A stretch of 64,000 nt of DNA from CALISC01 sp963542545 (GCA_963542545.1 CAUTWO010000001.1:111430-175429), one strand, 5' to 3'; shown: positions 34,396 to 43,593, counted from the stretch's first letter. A program made the numbers and translations. The notes: a model not told the origin generated them from the sequence alone.

Positions 34396-34441
34396 TTTAA
34401 AATACTCCTTTATGATTTCATCCTGTGTATTTCAAACTTTT

Positions 34442-36091
34442 TTAATCACAATCTTTGCCAAAAAAACAGTTTGCATGTACTTGTGTAAATTTGTCTGCGT
34501 CTTCTTTTTTAAATTTTAGCAACTCTAAAATTTTAATGTTGATATTTTTTCTGAGTTCTTCTGGAAATTTAATATTTTCTTGAATTGAGCCAGCATTCAT
34601 TTTTTGAATTAAAAAACTGTTTTCGTTTTCTTTTAAATAAGAAGCAGTTTCGTTAAACCATATAAAGTCTTGCTCTTTTAATAGATTAAACGGTACAGGC
34701 AATGATTTTAATAAACTTAAGGGGTAAGTTATTCCTCCGTCATAAATTCGCCACCACCAATAAGCAAAACTAGAATTTATTAGGCAATATACGAAATCAT
34801 AGTCCTTAGCGTCATTTAAATAAAGTAAAAAAGAGCCACCTCGGTTAAGTTTTTTTGAACTCGCAGTTGTAAAATACCTACAAGTGCTTGGCATATCTAT
34901 TAAATATTCAGTTGGCTTGTTTGACAAAAAGTCTCTCAAAGTAAAATTTGATTTTTCTAGATATTTATCAAAAATTGGTAATAATTCTCTTGAAACCTTT
35001 TTGAATTTTCGGTTTGTTTTATCAATAATTTGCCTGTTTTCTGGTAACAAACTGGTAAGTATGATTGAATCTAATACTCTATTTCTTTCAGAATTTTTAA
35101 AACGTATTAATGGAGATATTATAAAACCTTTTAAAGTGCTGTGTTTTTTAAATACAGTAATAGATGCTCTAACTGAGTTTGCAGTGTTTGTATTAAATGT
35201 TCCGTGCTTACGACCATTGAAAATATTGCCAGGAACATTGTCAAAATTAACAATGAACCCGTTACCGTTTTCACACATCAATTCGCGCAATGAAAAATAT
35301 TTTTCACCTGATAAAAAAGTAAATGGAGTAATCACAACTGCACTAACTGCTTGTGTGAATATTTTTTCCATAAAAGTAGAATAATATTCTTTAGTTTCGT
35401 TTAAAACTTTTGTTTGTTTCCAATTTAAAGGAATATTTTTAATTTGAGAATAAGGAGGATTTGAAATTACTTTTGAGTTTTCAGGTAAAACAATCTTTTT
35501 ATCTAAAAAATCGCAATGATGCGAATTGATATGGTTAAAAAGTTCAGGACCATAGATAAAAGCAATAGAAGTTTTACAAATTAGCAATGCAATCTCATCA
35601 AAATCATATAAATGTAATCTGTCTTCCTTAATTAGTTTAATTGTCTTGTTTTTACCCAACATTTCGAGGTAAGTAAGAATCAAATTACCAGTCCCACAAC
35701 CAACATCACATATATTTTCGCCGTTTTGATGAAGTAGCCATGTACTCATAACAATTGAAACATCTTTAGGTGTGTAATATTGACCGCTTTCTTTTTTTAA
35801 GTTTTTATCTTGCAAGGCTAGTCCGATTTCGTATAATTCACCGAAATTTTGAGGATGCAAAAATTTAGGCAAGTTTTTTGAGTTTTTAAGCACAAAGCGA
35901 CATATTTGCATCCAAGTACTTTCAATTCCTTGTTCAATAATGTCATTTTTATACTTCTCTAAATTATAATCAGAAAATCGTGTGGTATTTTTGCTATAAA
36001 TCAAGTGATGGTTTAGTGTAGATTTTTTTAAGGCTAAACTATATTCTTCTAGAGTTTGGTATTCAGTTTTGGATTTACTATTTGATTTCAT
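34442..36091 (-). CDS. N6-adenine DNA methyltransferase of a type II R-M system
   Basis: 549 residues. GQYYTPKDVSIVMSTWLL (motif X, about 103-120), DVGCGTGN (motif I, 129-136, SAM binding) and SNPPYSQI (motif IV, 210-217, catalytic N-P-P-Y) are in gamma-class order and typical of N6-adenine methyltransferases of the Eco57I/TaqI type. The C-terminal half, with YWWWRIYDGGITYPLSLLKSLPVPF, is the TaqI-like target-recognition region. It protects the host against the endonuclease encoded just downstream. The start lies 22 bases from tRNA-Gln, a common integration context. Confidence 0.88.
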   Translation of the reverse strand: MKSNSKSKTEYQTLEEYSLALKKSTLNHHLIYSKNTTRFSDYNLEKYKNDIIEQGIESTWMQICRFVLKNSKNLPKFLHPQNFGELYEIGLALQDKNLKKESGQYYTPKDVSIVMSTWLLHQNGENICDVGCGTGNLILTYLEMLGKNKTIKLIKEDRLHLYDFDEIALLICKTSIAFIYGPELFNHINSHHCDFLDKKIVLPENSKVISNPPYSQIKNIPLNWKQTKVLNETKEYYSTFMEKIFTQAVSAVVITPFTFLSGEKYFSLRELMCENGNGFIVNFDNVPGNIFNGRKHGTFNTNTANSVRASITVFKKHSTLKGFIISPLIRFKNSERNRVLDSIILTSLLPENRQIIDKTNRKFKKVSRELLPIFDKYLEKSNFTLRDFLSNKPTEYLIDMPSTCRYFTTASSKKLNRGGSFLLYLNDAKDYDFVYCLINSSFAYWWWRIYDGGITYPLSLLKSLPVPFNLLKEQDFIWFNETASYLKENENSFLIQKMNAGSIQENIKFPEELRKNINIKILELLKFKKEDADKFTQVHANCFFGKDCD

Positions 36092-36112
36092 TTAGCACCT
36101 TTTTGAAAAAAA

Positions 36113-36186
36113 TGGTAGGCCCAGTAGGGTTCGAACCCACGATCGCAGAGTCAGAGTCTGCTGCCTTACCGCTTGGCGATGGGCCT
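36113..36186 (-). tRNA. tRNA-Gln (CUG)
   Basis: 74 bases with encoded CCA. Acceptor AGGCCCA/TGGGCCT, T arm GTGGG-TTCGAAC-CCTAC, and anticodon stem GCAGA/TCTGC with loop CTCTGAC give anticodon CUG, reading CAG. The D arm GCCAAGCGGTAAGGC is typical of tRNA-Gln. An inverted repeat (ATTTGCTAT/ATAGCAAAT) follows at 36189-36213 and contains a possible TATACT -10 for this tRNA. Confidence 0.93.
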
Positions 36187-36245
36187 AGATTTGCTATTTG
36201 TAGTATAGCAAATTGTTTATATTTATATGATATTCTTGTTGTAAA

Positions 36246-36830
36246 TTATTTAGTTTTATCAAGAACAAGTGTATCTAAAATTTGATTTTGAGAAATTTCA
36301 CCTATCCTTAGAAATTCAGGGTTATTGTCAAATACTTTAACAATTGTTGAAGGCAAATTACTAAAAGTTGCTTCATTTTCATCAAAAACATAATGTTGGA
36401 CTTGGTCTTTAAAAGTTGCTTTTATTTCAGTCGAAGAAGTTAACGGTTTTTCACCAGAAATATTGCAAGAAGTTACTCTAAGTGGACCATTTCCTTGAAT
36501 AATTTCTAAAGTTTGTTTGTGTCTTGGCATTCTAACCGCCACAGTTTCGCCTAGCAACGCTAAAAACTCTTTTTTAGTTTTTAAAATTAAAGTTAGCGCT
36601 CCTGGCCAAAAACGATTGGCAAGTCTTAACTCTGCTTCTGTTAACCAAGCAAACTGACTTGCCTGTTCAATTGATGAAACTAACACAGGAATAGCCTTTT
36701 CAAATGGTCTTTTTTTAATTTCAAAAAGCCGTGCCAATGTGTCTGTTGCCTGCATTTTGCAGCCAATTCCGTACACTGTATCTGTAGGCAAGACAATAAT
36801 ATCGCTTTCTTTTAAAATGATTTTATTCAT
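36246..36830 (-). CDS. tsaC: L-threonylcarbamoyladenylate synthase
   Basis: Makes threonylcarbamoyl-AMP for the t6A37 modification of ANN-decoding tRNAs. 194 residues, the short TsaC/YwlC core without the Sua5 C-terminal domain. Motifs: VLPTDTVYGIGC, KKRPFEKAIPVLVSS, FWPGALTLIL, VAVRMPRH and SCNISGEKPLTS. Last of the prfA-prmC-tsaC run, 4 bases after prmC, a conserved Bacillota order. Confidence 0.93.
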   Translation of the reverse strand: MNKIILKESDIIVLPTDTVYGIGCKMQATDTLARLFEIKKRPFEKAIPVLVSSIEQASQFAWLTEAELRLANRFWPGALTLILKTKKEFLALLGETVAVRMPRHKQTLEIIQGNGPLRVTSCNISGEKPLTSSTEIKATFKDQVQHYVFDENEATFSNLPSTIVKVFDNNPEFLRIGEISQNQILDTLVLDKTK

Positions 36831-36834
36831 TTAC

Positions 36835-37665
36835 TTATATCTCCGAAATTAAAGCAAATCGCACATTCTTGTGTTCGTCTAAATGAAACTCAACCTTGAA
36901 ACCTTTTGGTAAATTAGTTTCAATTAACTTTTCGTGAGTAGGTGAGATTTCTAAAATCAAATGGCCACCTGGGTTTAAGTATTTAGGAAAATCTAAAAGT
37001 ATTTTATTGATAACCGAAAACCCATTATTTTCGGCATACAAGGCTATTTTAGGTTCAAAATTGACGTTTTTAGAAACGTATTCGCCATTAGTTAAATAAG
37101 GTGGATTTGCTGTAATTAAATCAAACTTTGTGGTGATTTTTTCAAATAAATCACTTTGAGCAATCGCCACATCTGCTTGTAGATTTTTTGAGTTTTGCTT
37201 TGCAACTTTCAAGGCTTTTTTAGAGATATCTGAAAGCAAAACTCTGGCACTTGGCACCTCTTTTTTTAAAGTAAGACCTATACAACCACTGCCTGTGCAT
37301 ATATCTAAAACCGAACTAAAAGAAAGTGATTTTACTAAATCTATCAGGAGTTCTGTGGTAAATCTAGGTATCAAAACATTTCGGTTGACTTTAAAGTCAT
37401 ATCCATAGAAGTTCTGAACACCAAGTAAATACTGAACGGGTAAGTTTTTTTCAAAAACTTGTTTTAAAATTTTAATGAACTTTAATTTTTGAAAATAAGT
37501 TAATTTAAGGTCTTGAACTAAATAAAGTCCAAACTTAGCCTTATTTAAAATTTGGCTAAGAACAAGTTCTACAATATTTTCTTCAAGTTCATGTTCACAA
37601 AACAATTCTTGATAATAACTAAGTAAAGCACTTACTTGTCTAGTCTTTATTTTCGGCAAGTGCAC
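36835..37665 (-). CDS. prmC: peptide chain release factor N5-glutamine methyltransferase PrmC
   Basis: Methylates the GGQ glutamine of release factors. About 276 residues: DICTGSGCIGLTL (SAM site) and ITANPPYLTNGEY (NPPY catalytic motif) in expected order, with an N-terminal helical domain. The start is unclear, because no ATG occurs in the N-terminal region. I use GTG 37665; TTG at 37695 or 37659 are alternatives. All overlap the end of prfA, whose product is its substrate. Confidence 0.9.
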   Translation of the reverse strand: MHLPKIKTRQVSALLSYYQELFCEHELEENIVELVLSQILNKAKFGLYLVQDLKLTYFQKLKFIKILKQVFEKNLPVQYLLGVQNFYGYDFKVNRNVLIPRFTTELLIDLVKSLSFSSVLDICTGSGCIGLTLKKEVPSARVLLSDISKKALKVAKQNSKNLQADVAIAQSDLFEKITTKFDLITANPPYLTNGEYVSKNVNFEPKIALYAENNGFSVINKILLDFPKYLNPGGHLILEISPTHEKLIETNLPKGFKVEFHLDEHKNVRFALISEI

Positions 37666-38689
37666 GACGTTCAAATTCCTGTAATAAAGGGTCAATTATT
37701 AAGGCTACATTCCCGTCAATAATTGAGTCTAGTCTTTGTAGAGTCAAGCCAATTCTGTGGTCAGTTACACGATTTTGCGGGTAGTTGTAGGTTCTAATTT
37801 TCTCAGAACGCTGGCCACGACCCACTAGCTCTCGTCTAAGTTCGCCTTCTTTGCCGACTTTCTCTTGCATCATTTGGTCGTATAGTCTAGACTTTAGCAC
37901 AATGTAGGCAGAATCTTTGTTTTCGTGCTGAGACTTTCCGTCTTGACAAGAAACTACGGTATTTGTCGGAATATGCGTTAACCTTACTGCTGATTTTGTT
38001 GTGTTAACAGACTGACCGCCTGGGCCACTTGAACAAAAATAATCTACTCTGATTTCTTCCCAAGGTAAATTAAAGTCAATTTCTTCGGCTTCAGGAGTTA
38101 CATATACCGTTGAAGTTGAGGTGTGAACGCGACCCATACTTTCGGTTTTTGGAACTCGCTGAACTCTGTGCACCCCAGACTCATATTTAAGCACCGAAAA
38201 GGCGTTTTCGCCTTTTACCATAAACTCAATTGCCGAAAACCCGCCTTGAGTACCTGGACTTGAGTTTAAAACTTCTACCTTCCAACCTTTGCTGTCGGCA
38301 AAACGCTGATACATGCGAAATAGGTCTCCGGCAAAAATATTTGCTTCATCTCCTCCAGTTGCTCCTTTGATTTCAACAATTACGTTTTTATCGTCATCCG
38401 GATCTTTTGGAAGCAAAAGCACTTTTAGTTTTTCTTCAAGTGCTTTAATTTTTTCACTCAACTCTGCTTTTTCTTCGTGAATTAGTTCAATCATTGAAGG
38501 GTCTTCAATTTCAGTAAGTTCTTTTAACTGAGTATTTAAGTCTTTATAGGCCAAATAAGTCTCTACAATAGGTTTTAATTTTGAAAATTGCTTTGACAGT
38601 TTAGTCATAGTTTTAACGTCTTGAACTTCTCCAAGTTGACGCTCTAAATCTAGATAAACTGTGTAAGTTTCTTCTAATCTTTCAAACAT
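37640..38689 (-). CDS. prfA: peptide chain release factor 1
   Basis: Terminates translation at UAA and UAG. 349 residues; the GGQ motif is in SSGPGGQSVNTTKSAVRLTHIPT, and RVPKTESMGRVHTST and QNRVTDHRIGLTLQ are family signatures. Nearly all genes here end in TAA or TAG, consistent with a dominant RF1 role. Starts 5 bases after the dnaB stop. Confidence 0.95.
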   Translation of the reverse strand: MFERLEETYTVYLDLERQLGEVQDVKTMTKLSKQFSKLKPIVETYLAYKDLNTQLKELTEIEDPSMIELIHEEKAELSEKIKALEEKLKVLLLPKDPDDDKNVIVEIKGATGGDEANIFAGDLFRMYQRFADSKGWKVEVLNSSPGTQGGFSAIEFMVKGENAFSVLKYESGVHRVQRVPKTESMGRVHTSTSTVYVTPEAEEIDFNLPWEEIRVDYFCSSGPGGQSVNTTKSAVRLTHIPTNTVVSCQDGKSQHENKDSAYIVLKSRLYDQMMQEKVGKEGELRRELVGRGQRSEKIRTYNYPQNRVTDHRIGLTLQRLDSIIDGNVALIIDPLLQEFERRALAENKD

Positions 38690-38694
38690 AGTTT

Positions 38695-40167
38695 CTATTC
38701 TCTTTCTGTGTAGTCGTTGCTGGTTTTATCTACACCAAACTCGTTGAACTTAGAGTGATTTAAAATAAAGTCGTAGTTGATAAAGATATTTGCCTCACCA
38801 CGACGGTTTTTTGCAATAGTTAGCGAAACTTGTTTCACATTTCTGTTAATTTGATTGGCGTTGTCAGCAAAATAAGCAGGATCGCTTTCCTGCATAGTAG
38901 TAATTATTGCGTCTTGCAAAGTGGTCTCGGGTTCGTGGATAAACAAAATAACGTCGGCGTCTTGTTCAATCGCCCCAGACTCGCGAAGATCTGAAAGCAG
39001 TGGAGTTTTAGACTCGCGACGTTCAACTTGTCTGGAAAGTTGAGAAAGACATAGCACCGGAACTTGAAGTTCACGCGCAAGTTGTTTTAAAGAACGTGAG
39101 TTTTTAGCTACTTCGTTTTCGCGACTCATTGACCTAGAAACATCGCCTTCAAGCAGTTGCAAGTAGTCTATTACTATAAAATCAAGTCTGTTTTTGCTTT
39201 TAAGTTGTCTACATTTTGCGCGAATATCGTTGACGTTGTTGCTAATTGAGTCGTCAAAAATAATGTTTAAGTTTTTAGTAATGGCTTGAGCCTGCTCAGT
39301 AGCAGTCCACTCATCTGCACCCATGTACCCCGTGCTTAAGCGATGACTGTCAATCATTCCAACGTTAGCCATGATGCGCTGAGTTAATTGCAGGTTAGAC
39401 ATTTCTAGTGAAAAGAAGGCAACATGCTTGCCAGAATGCGCAACATTGACCGCCAAGTTAATTGCAAACGCAGTTTTACCAGCACCAGGACGAGCTGCCA
39501 AAATTATTAACTCCTCGGCTCTAAGTCCACCAAGTACGTGGTCAAGGCGAGGATACTCTGTTCTAAGTCCATTAATGCCTTCACTTGAGTTGGCCAGAAG
39601 TTTAGCCTCTTGAACAACGAGGTCCGCAACTTCTCCGACTGTAGTAAATCCGCCAACTGTGCGTTTTTTAGTAATGCCAAAAAGTTCGGCTTCTGCCCAG
39701 TCAAAAAGTTCAGAGTACTTCTCTGAGTTTAGCATAGCACGCTCAGACATTTTATTACTTAGTTCAATAATTTCTCGTTTAAAGGCGTATCCCTTAATTA
39801 CGTTAATATATGACTTGAAGTAAGAACTAGTTGCAACTAAGTCAGAAAGTTCTAAAGTATACTGGTTTTCAGCAATTGGCAAACTACCACGATAAAAAGT
39901 CTTCAGTTCGTCCAAGACATCTGGTAGCGTAAAAATTTCTTTAGTTTGTCCACACTTCAGCATAGCCTTGAAAACATTTTGGTGTTTTTCTAAATAAAAC
40001 ATCTCGGGTGTCAAAAGATCTGCAACTTCTACTAAAATTTTGGGTTCCGCAAAAATAGCGGCAAGTAGTGAGCGTTCTGCTTCTTCGGAAAAAGGAATTG
40101 CAGGCAAGGGACTTGCTAAATTATTATTTGGTTTTTTAGGCTGCGTCATGATTTTGTGGGCGAACAT
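38695..40167 (-). CDS. dnaB: replicative DNA helicase (DnaB family)
   Basis: Hexameric helicase at the replication fork (called DnaC in Bacillus). About 490 residues: an N-terminal collar domain (PFSEEAERSLLAAIFAEPK), Walker A AARPGAGKTAFA, Walker B FIVIDYLQLL, and LSQLSRQVERRESKTPLLSDLRESGAIEQDADVI. The start lies inside the end of the gdpP-rplI gene. ATG 40167 and ATG 40149 (MTQPKKP) are both possible and neither has a clear Shine-Dalgarno. gdpP-rplI-dnaB is a conserved order. Confidence 0.95.
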   Translation of the reverse strand: MFAHKIMTQPKKPNNNLASPLPAIPFSEEAERSLLAAIFAEPKILVEVADLLTPEMFYLEKHQNVFKAMLKCGQTKEIFTLPDVLDELKTFYRGSLPIAENQYTLELSDLVATSSYFKSYINVIKGYAFKREIIELSNKMSERAMLNSEKYSELFDWAEAELFGITKKRTVGGFTTVGEVADLVVQEAKLLANSSEGINGLRTEYPRLDHVLGGLRAEELIILAARPGAGKTAFAINLAVNVAHSGKHVAFFSLEMSNLQLTQRIMANVGMIDSHRLSTGYMGADEWTATEQAQAITKNLNIIFDDSISNNVNDIRAKCRQLKSKNRLDFIVIDYLQLLEGDVSRSMSRENEVAKNSRSLKQLARELQVPVLCLSQLSRQVERRESKTPLLSDLRESGAIEQDADVILFIHEPETTLQDAIITTMQESDPAYFADNANQINRNVKQVSLTIAKNRRGEANIFINYDFILNHSKFNEFGVDKTSNDYTERE

Positions 40168-40591
40168 CAACGGTTAGTTTAGCAATGAAGTCTTTATTAA
40201 AGCGAATTGTTGCCAAAAAGCGTCCAGTTGAGTTAATTGGATTTTCAAGTTCTACTTTTTTCTTGTCTATAATAATTTCGTGTTGTTCGGCTAAAGCGTC
40301 GGCTATGTGTTTAGCAGTTACCGCGCCAAACATTTTACCGCCTTCGCCAGTTTTAACCGTTACTACCACAGTTTTAGTTTCAATATTGGCCTTGAGTGCA
40401 CTATACATTTTAGCGGCTTCTTTTTCTTGTTCGGCTTTCTCTAAGAAAAACTGTTCGCGGGCTTTTAGATTTTCTTCGCTTGCAGGTTCAGCAATACCTT
40501 CGTTAAATAAATATTTAGCGTAGCCTGCTGTTACTTCAATTAAGTCACGGGCTTTGTTTTTCTTAAAATCTTTTTTCAAAATAACTTTCAT
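40136..40591 (-). CDS. rplI: ribosomal protein bL9, internal in-frame start within the gdpP fusion
   Basis: 151 residues from ATG 40591, which has AAAGGGAG about 5 bases upstream. The N-domain is MKVILKKDFKKNKARDLIEV with VTAGYAKYLFNEGIAEPASEEN; a long helix and the C-domain (KTGEGGKMFGAVTAKHIADAL) follow, matching bL9 in full. The ribosome needs L9 unattached to a membrane enzyme, so I infer that internal initiation supplies it. Whether the long fusion is also made, or is simply a lost stop codon, cannot be read from sequence. Confidence 0.75.
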   Translation of the reverse strand: MKVILKKDFKKNKARDLIEVTAGYAKYLFNEGIAEPASEENLKAREQFFLEKAEQEKEAAKMYSALKANIETKTVVVTVKTGEGGKMFGAVTAKHIADALAEQHEIIIDKKKVELENPINSTGRFLATIRFNKDFIAKLTVDVRPQNHDAA

Positions 40592-42598
40592 ATTTTCTCC
40601 CTTTTGGTTGTATTCAGCGTCTACTATGTATCTTAGTTTGATCGCAACTTCGTTAATATTTGCGTTTGCTACTTTTGCAGCCGCTGCCTGGAAGTGTCCG
40701 CCACCGCCAATTTGCTCTAAAATCAACTGAACATTGATGTTTTGTTTAATAGACCTGGCAGAAACATAGACGTCTTCGCCAATTTTGGCAATTGCAAAAG
40801 CAGCGTCAATATTTTCAATTTTAACAGCAGCCTCGGCGATTTGGGCAAGTAACGTGCGGTCGTTAATTTGCTCGTATACCGAAATAAAGCCAAAGCGCTC
40901 TAAGAAAACTTGCAAGCCCGCTACTGCGTCGTTAATTAGCTGAACTGATGCCAGTTGGTTTCTGAGCCAGTCTTTAACTAAAATCATATTTGCGCCTTTT
41001 TCTTTTAAGTAAGAACAAGCCGCAAAAGTATTGGCGCTAGTTCTAAAAGTAAAGGAATTGGTATCTACCACGATTCCGGCTAAAACTGCAGAGGCTTCAG
41101 TTTGAGTTAAACTTAACTTCAGTCCAAAGAACGGAATTAAGGAAATTATCATTTCACAAACCGATGAAGTGTTTGGCTCAATAAACTGAAATAAAGCCTT
41201 TTCAAAATTACCTTGAACTTGGCGGTGATGGTCAATTGTCAACACTCTTTCGGCTTTTTGATAAATGGCTGGTGAAATCAATCTCGCTTCGATTGAAGTG
41301 TCTACACAAATTAACAGAGTGTCTTCAGAAATCAGTGGTAAAATTTGGTCTTCGCTTAAAAAACTACTTAAGAAACGCGGGTTTTCTGCAAGCACGGTTT
41401 TAGCAACTTTACGAGCAGTTTCGTCAAACTGAGTTTCACGGTAGTATAAATACACTTCGTCTTTTTTTACTTCTTTAGCAATTAAATAAAGCAAAAGTGC
41501 AGAGCCAAAGGAATCCGTGTCGGTGTCAGTGTGTCCCATAATCACGACGTTTTTAGCGCGATTAATTTCAGCTTTAATAGTTTCTGCGTTGAAACGAGAA
41601 GAGACAGCATTGTGTTTTTGCACAGAGTCTACTTTTGCTCCAAAAAACTGGACGTTTTCGTTTTCTATATTGACAACCGCTTGGCCACCACCACGGTTTT
41701 GAGCAAGTTCCAAGGCTTCTTGTGCGATTTGTGCGTTTTTAAGTAAGTCAAGCGTAGCCCAGGCAGCCACACCCATGGAAAGTGAAACTAAGACGTTGTT
41801 GTCTTTTGAAAGTTGATTGATTTGATCAATTATTTCAAACTTAGTGCCAATCATTTTATCTAAGTTTAAACGGTCTGCTACAAACAAGAACTTTTCGTTG
41901 CCAAAACTCTTAAAGAAGCACGAAAACTTAGCAAACCATTCAGAAATTTGAATAAAAAACTTAGATCTAAGCGCAGACTGCTGTGCGATTTCTAGTTTAG
42001 TAAGTTGCTCGTCTAAGTTCTCAATTTCAATAAACCCGATAACTGTGGTTTTATTGAAATAAAGTTGACGTAAATGCTCGCGTTCAGAAACATCGTACAT
42101 CAAAATAGAGTGCACAGACTCGTCGTAGATTACATCAAATTCGCGCTGGTTAATTTTAAATAAAAATGGTGTTTGGTAAATTTCAATTTGTTTAGCGAGT
42201 TCTTTGGAAAACTCACTCAAATCAGTGTGCGCGCTTAATTCAGGAAAAATTTTTTTGGCGTATTCGTTTAGAAAAGTAATTTCACTTAGTTCATTTAAAG
42301 CCAGTACACAAATTGGCAGTTGGTTAAGCAGTTTATCTGAAATCTCGTTAATGTTAAAAGAAACTTCTGACCACATCTCAAGGCGTTTATTTAACTTAGT
42401 TTCTGCGTTTTTAGTTTTTGTTTTAATCAGTAAAATTAAACTTACAAAAAATAAAACTAAAGTTAAAAAAACTAAAGAAAGTGCAGCAATTGAAACTACT
42501 TTTTTACTTTCAGTAAAGTGTGGTGGAAAGATAAAAAGTAAAACTAAAGAGGCCACAAGAGTGACTGAAGTTGTTGCTAAAAATAGGTATTTTTTCAT
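40136..42598 (-). CDS. gdpP: fusion of GdpP (c-di-AMP phosphodiesterase) with ribosomal protein bL9
   Basis: 820 residues in one frame. Residues 1-60 hold two membrane helices; about 85-170 is PAS-like; about 185-310 is a degenerate GGDEF; 350-665 is DHH/DHHA1 with GHTDTDTDSFGSA, CVDTS, TIDHHRQ (456-458) and GGGGHFQAAA. This is the full GdpP/YybT layout, which hydrolyses cyclic di-AMP. Residues 670-820 are a complete bL9 (MKVILKKDFKKNKARDLIEV onward). There is no stop codon between them. M670 is preceded by AAGGGAGA, so free L9 can be made from the same message. In other Bacillota gdpP and rplI are adjacent but separate. Confidence 0.9.
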   Translation of the reverse strand: MKKYLFLATTSVTLVASLVLLFIFPPHFTESKKVVSIAALSLVFLTLVLFFVSLILLIKTKTKNAETKLNKRLEMWSEVSFNINEISDKLLNQLPICVLALNELSEITFLNEYAKKIFPELSAHTDLSEFSKELAKQIEIYQTPFLFKINQREFDVIYDESVHSILMYDVSEREHLRQLYFNKTTVIGFIEIENLDEQLTKLEIAQQSALRSKFFIQISEWFAKFSCFFKSFGNEKFLFVADRLNLDKMIGTKFEIIDQINQLSKDNNVLVSLSMGVAAWATLDLLKNAQIAQEALELAQNRGGGQAVVNIENENVQFFGAKVDSVQKHNAVSSRFNAETIKAEINRAKNVVIMGHTDTDTDSFGSALLLYLIAKEVKKDEVYLYYRETQFDETARKVAKTVLAENPRFLSSFLSEDQILPLISEDTLLICVDTSIEARLISPAIYQKAERVLTIDHHRQVQGNFEKALFQFIEPNTSSVCEMIISLIPFFGLKLSLTQTEASAVLAGIVVDTNSFTFRTSANTFAACSYLKEKGANMILVKDWLRNQLASVQLINDAVAGLQVFLERFGFISVYEQINDRTLLAQIAEAAVKIENIDAAFAIAKIGEDVYVSARSIKQNINVQLILEQIGGGGHFQAAAAKVANANINEVAIKLRYIVDAEYNQKGENMKVILKKDFKKNKARDLIEVTAGYAKYLFNEGIAEPASEENLKAREQFFLEKAEQEKEAAKMYSALKANIETKTVVVTVKTGEGGKMFGAVTAKHIADALAEQHEIIIDKKKVELENPINSTGRFLATIRFNKDFIAKLTVDVRPQNHDAA

Positions 42599-42623
42599 TT
42601 AAAACCTCCTTAATTTATATATA

Positions 42624-43253
42624 TTATAGCTTATTTAAACGGGTTTTTTGTGTGTTCGCTTGGTGTTTTTTATCAATTTTGGCTAAAAAAAACTGAGGGA
42701 TTTCCAGAGATTTTTGGGCAATTGAAATACAGCCTGCCTGTGGTTTTAAAAACCTATAGGATTTGACCATTGGAAAAGAGATTTTGGTGTCAATTTCGTG
42801 AATTGGCAAAGGCAGTCCTTCCATTTTAAAATAAGCCTCGGCTGTGGTCCAAAGTTTAAAGAAGTATTCAACTTGGTTTGACTTAGTTAAAAAAACTTGG
42901 CGAATGTTTTCAGAAAAGCCTCTAAGTAGAACCGAAAAGTCTCGGTTTTTGAAAAACTCACAATCTATGCCAATCGGTTTGGTAGAGATAGCAATTGCAA
43001 TTAGTCCTGGTTTGTTTGAAATAGAGATAAAAAACTTAGATAAAAAATAGCAGTTATAAGGCATTTTATAGTAGTTGATTTGTTTAGTCGTTGTAAAAAA
43101 GTTTTCAGTTAAAACTTTATTTAAAAGTAAATGCTTTAACACAGTGTAGAGTTTTTTGTCCGGCAAATCTGTAAAGTCTATGTCTGGATTTGCCTGAATT
43201 ATTGCCTTTAAATTAGTAGTTTGCGTGTAGGTTAGTAAATAGATTTTTTTCAT
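42624..43253 (-). CDS. 4'-phosphopantetheinyl transferase, Sfp type
   Basis: 209 residues. IGIDCEFFKNRD is the G-[IV]-D-x-E Mg2+ motif, and FKLWTTAEAYFKMEGLPL is the W-[ST]-x-x-E-[AS]-x-x-K motif of Sfp/AcpT-type enzymes, which transfer the phosphopantetheine arm from CoA to carrier proteins. The likely substrate is the fatty-acid ACP used with PlsX, since no peptide or polyketide synthase is visible. Upstream of gdpP by 25 bases. The family call is good; substrate is inferred. Confidence 0.85.
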   Translation of the reverse strand: MKKIYLLTYTQTTNLKAIIQANPDIDFTDLPDKKLYTVLKHLLLNKVLTENFFTTTKQINYYKMPYNCYFLSKFFISISNKPGLIAIAISTKPIGIDCEFFKNRDFSVLLRGFSENIRQVFLTKSNQVEYFFKLWTTAEAYFKMEGLPLPIHEIDTKISFPMVKSYRFLKPQAGCISIAQKSLEIPQFFLAKIDKKHQANTQKTRLNKL

Positions 43254-43277
43254 AACTGATTTGTTGGTATTTTAAGT

Positions 43278-43312
43278 AAAAAAAGAACCAGGTTAAAATC
43301 GGTTCTTTTTTT
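43278..43312 (-). terminator. terminator after rpsR
   Basis: AAAAAAAGAACC and GGTTCTTTTTTT form a 12-bp stem with an 11-base loop, ending the rpsF-ssb-rpsR operon. Confidence 0.85.
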
Positions 43313-43329
43313 AAAAAATTATCAAATTC

Positions 43330-43557
43330 TTATTCTTTTACGAAAGGAAGTAGTGCCATGTGGCGAGCACGTTTGATTGCAATTGCAAGTTGGCGTTGCC
43401 ATTTAGCACAAGTTCCAGTCATTCTGCGAGGTAAAATTTTACCACGTTCAGAGATGAATTTTTTAAGTAGTTCAACGTCTGTGAAATCAATTTTCTCAAT
43501 TTTGTTTTGAGTGAAATAACAAACTTTGCGTCTACGTTTAAATTGTCTTTTTTGCAT
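43330..43557 (-). CDS. rpsR: 30S ribosomal protein bS18
   Basis: 75 residues, with FKRRRKVCYF at the N-terminus, the TDVELLKKFISERGKILPRRMTG core and the terminal KRARHMALLPFV. Normal length and position at the end of rpsF-ssb-rpsR. It carries a Cys in the N-terminal region where zinc-binding forms have more. Confidence 0.97.
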   Translation of the reverse strand: MQKRQFKRRRKVCYFTQNKIEKIDFTDVELLKKFISERGKILPRRMTGTCAKWQRQLAIAIKRARHMALLPFVKE

Positions 43558-43593
43558 GTGTTAATTCTCCTAAAAAATTTTTAAAAATAAAAC

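Noticed and set aside
33259..36091. Prophage remnant
   Set aside because: Only a methyltransferase and an endonuclease are present; there are no integrase, structural or lysis genes.
36082..36285. Small plus-strand protein beginning MISFSTFLKKMVGPVGFEPT
   Set aside because: It is the well-known spurious translation of the reverse complement of a tRNA gene (tRNA-Gln).
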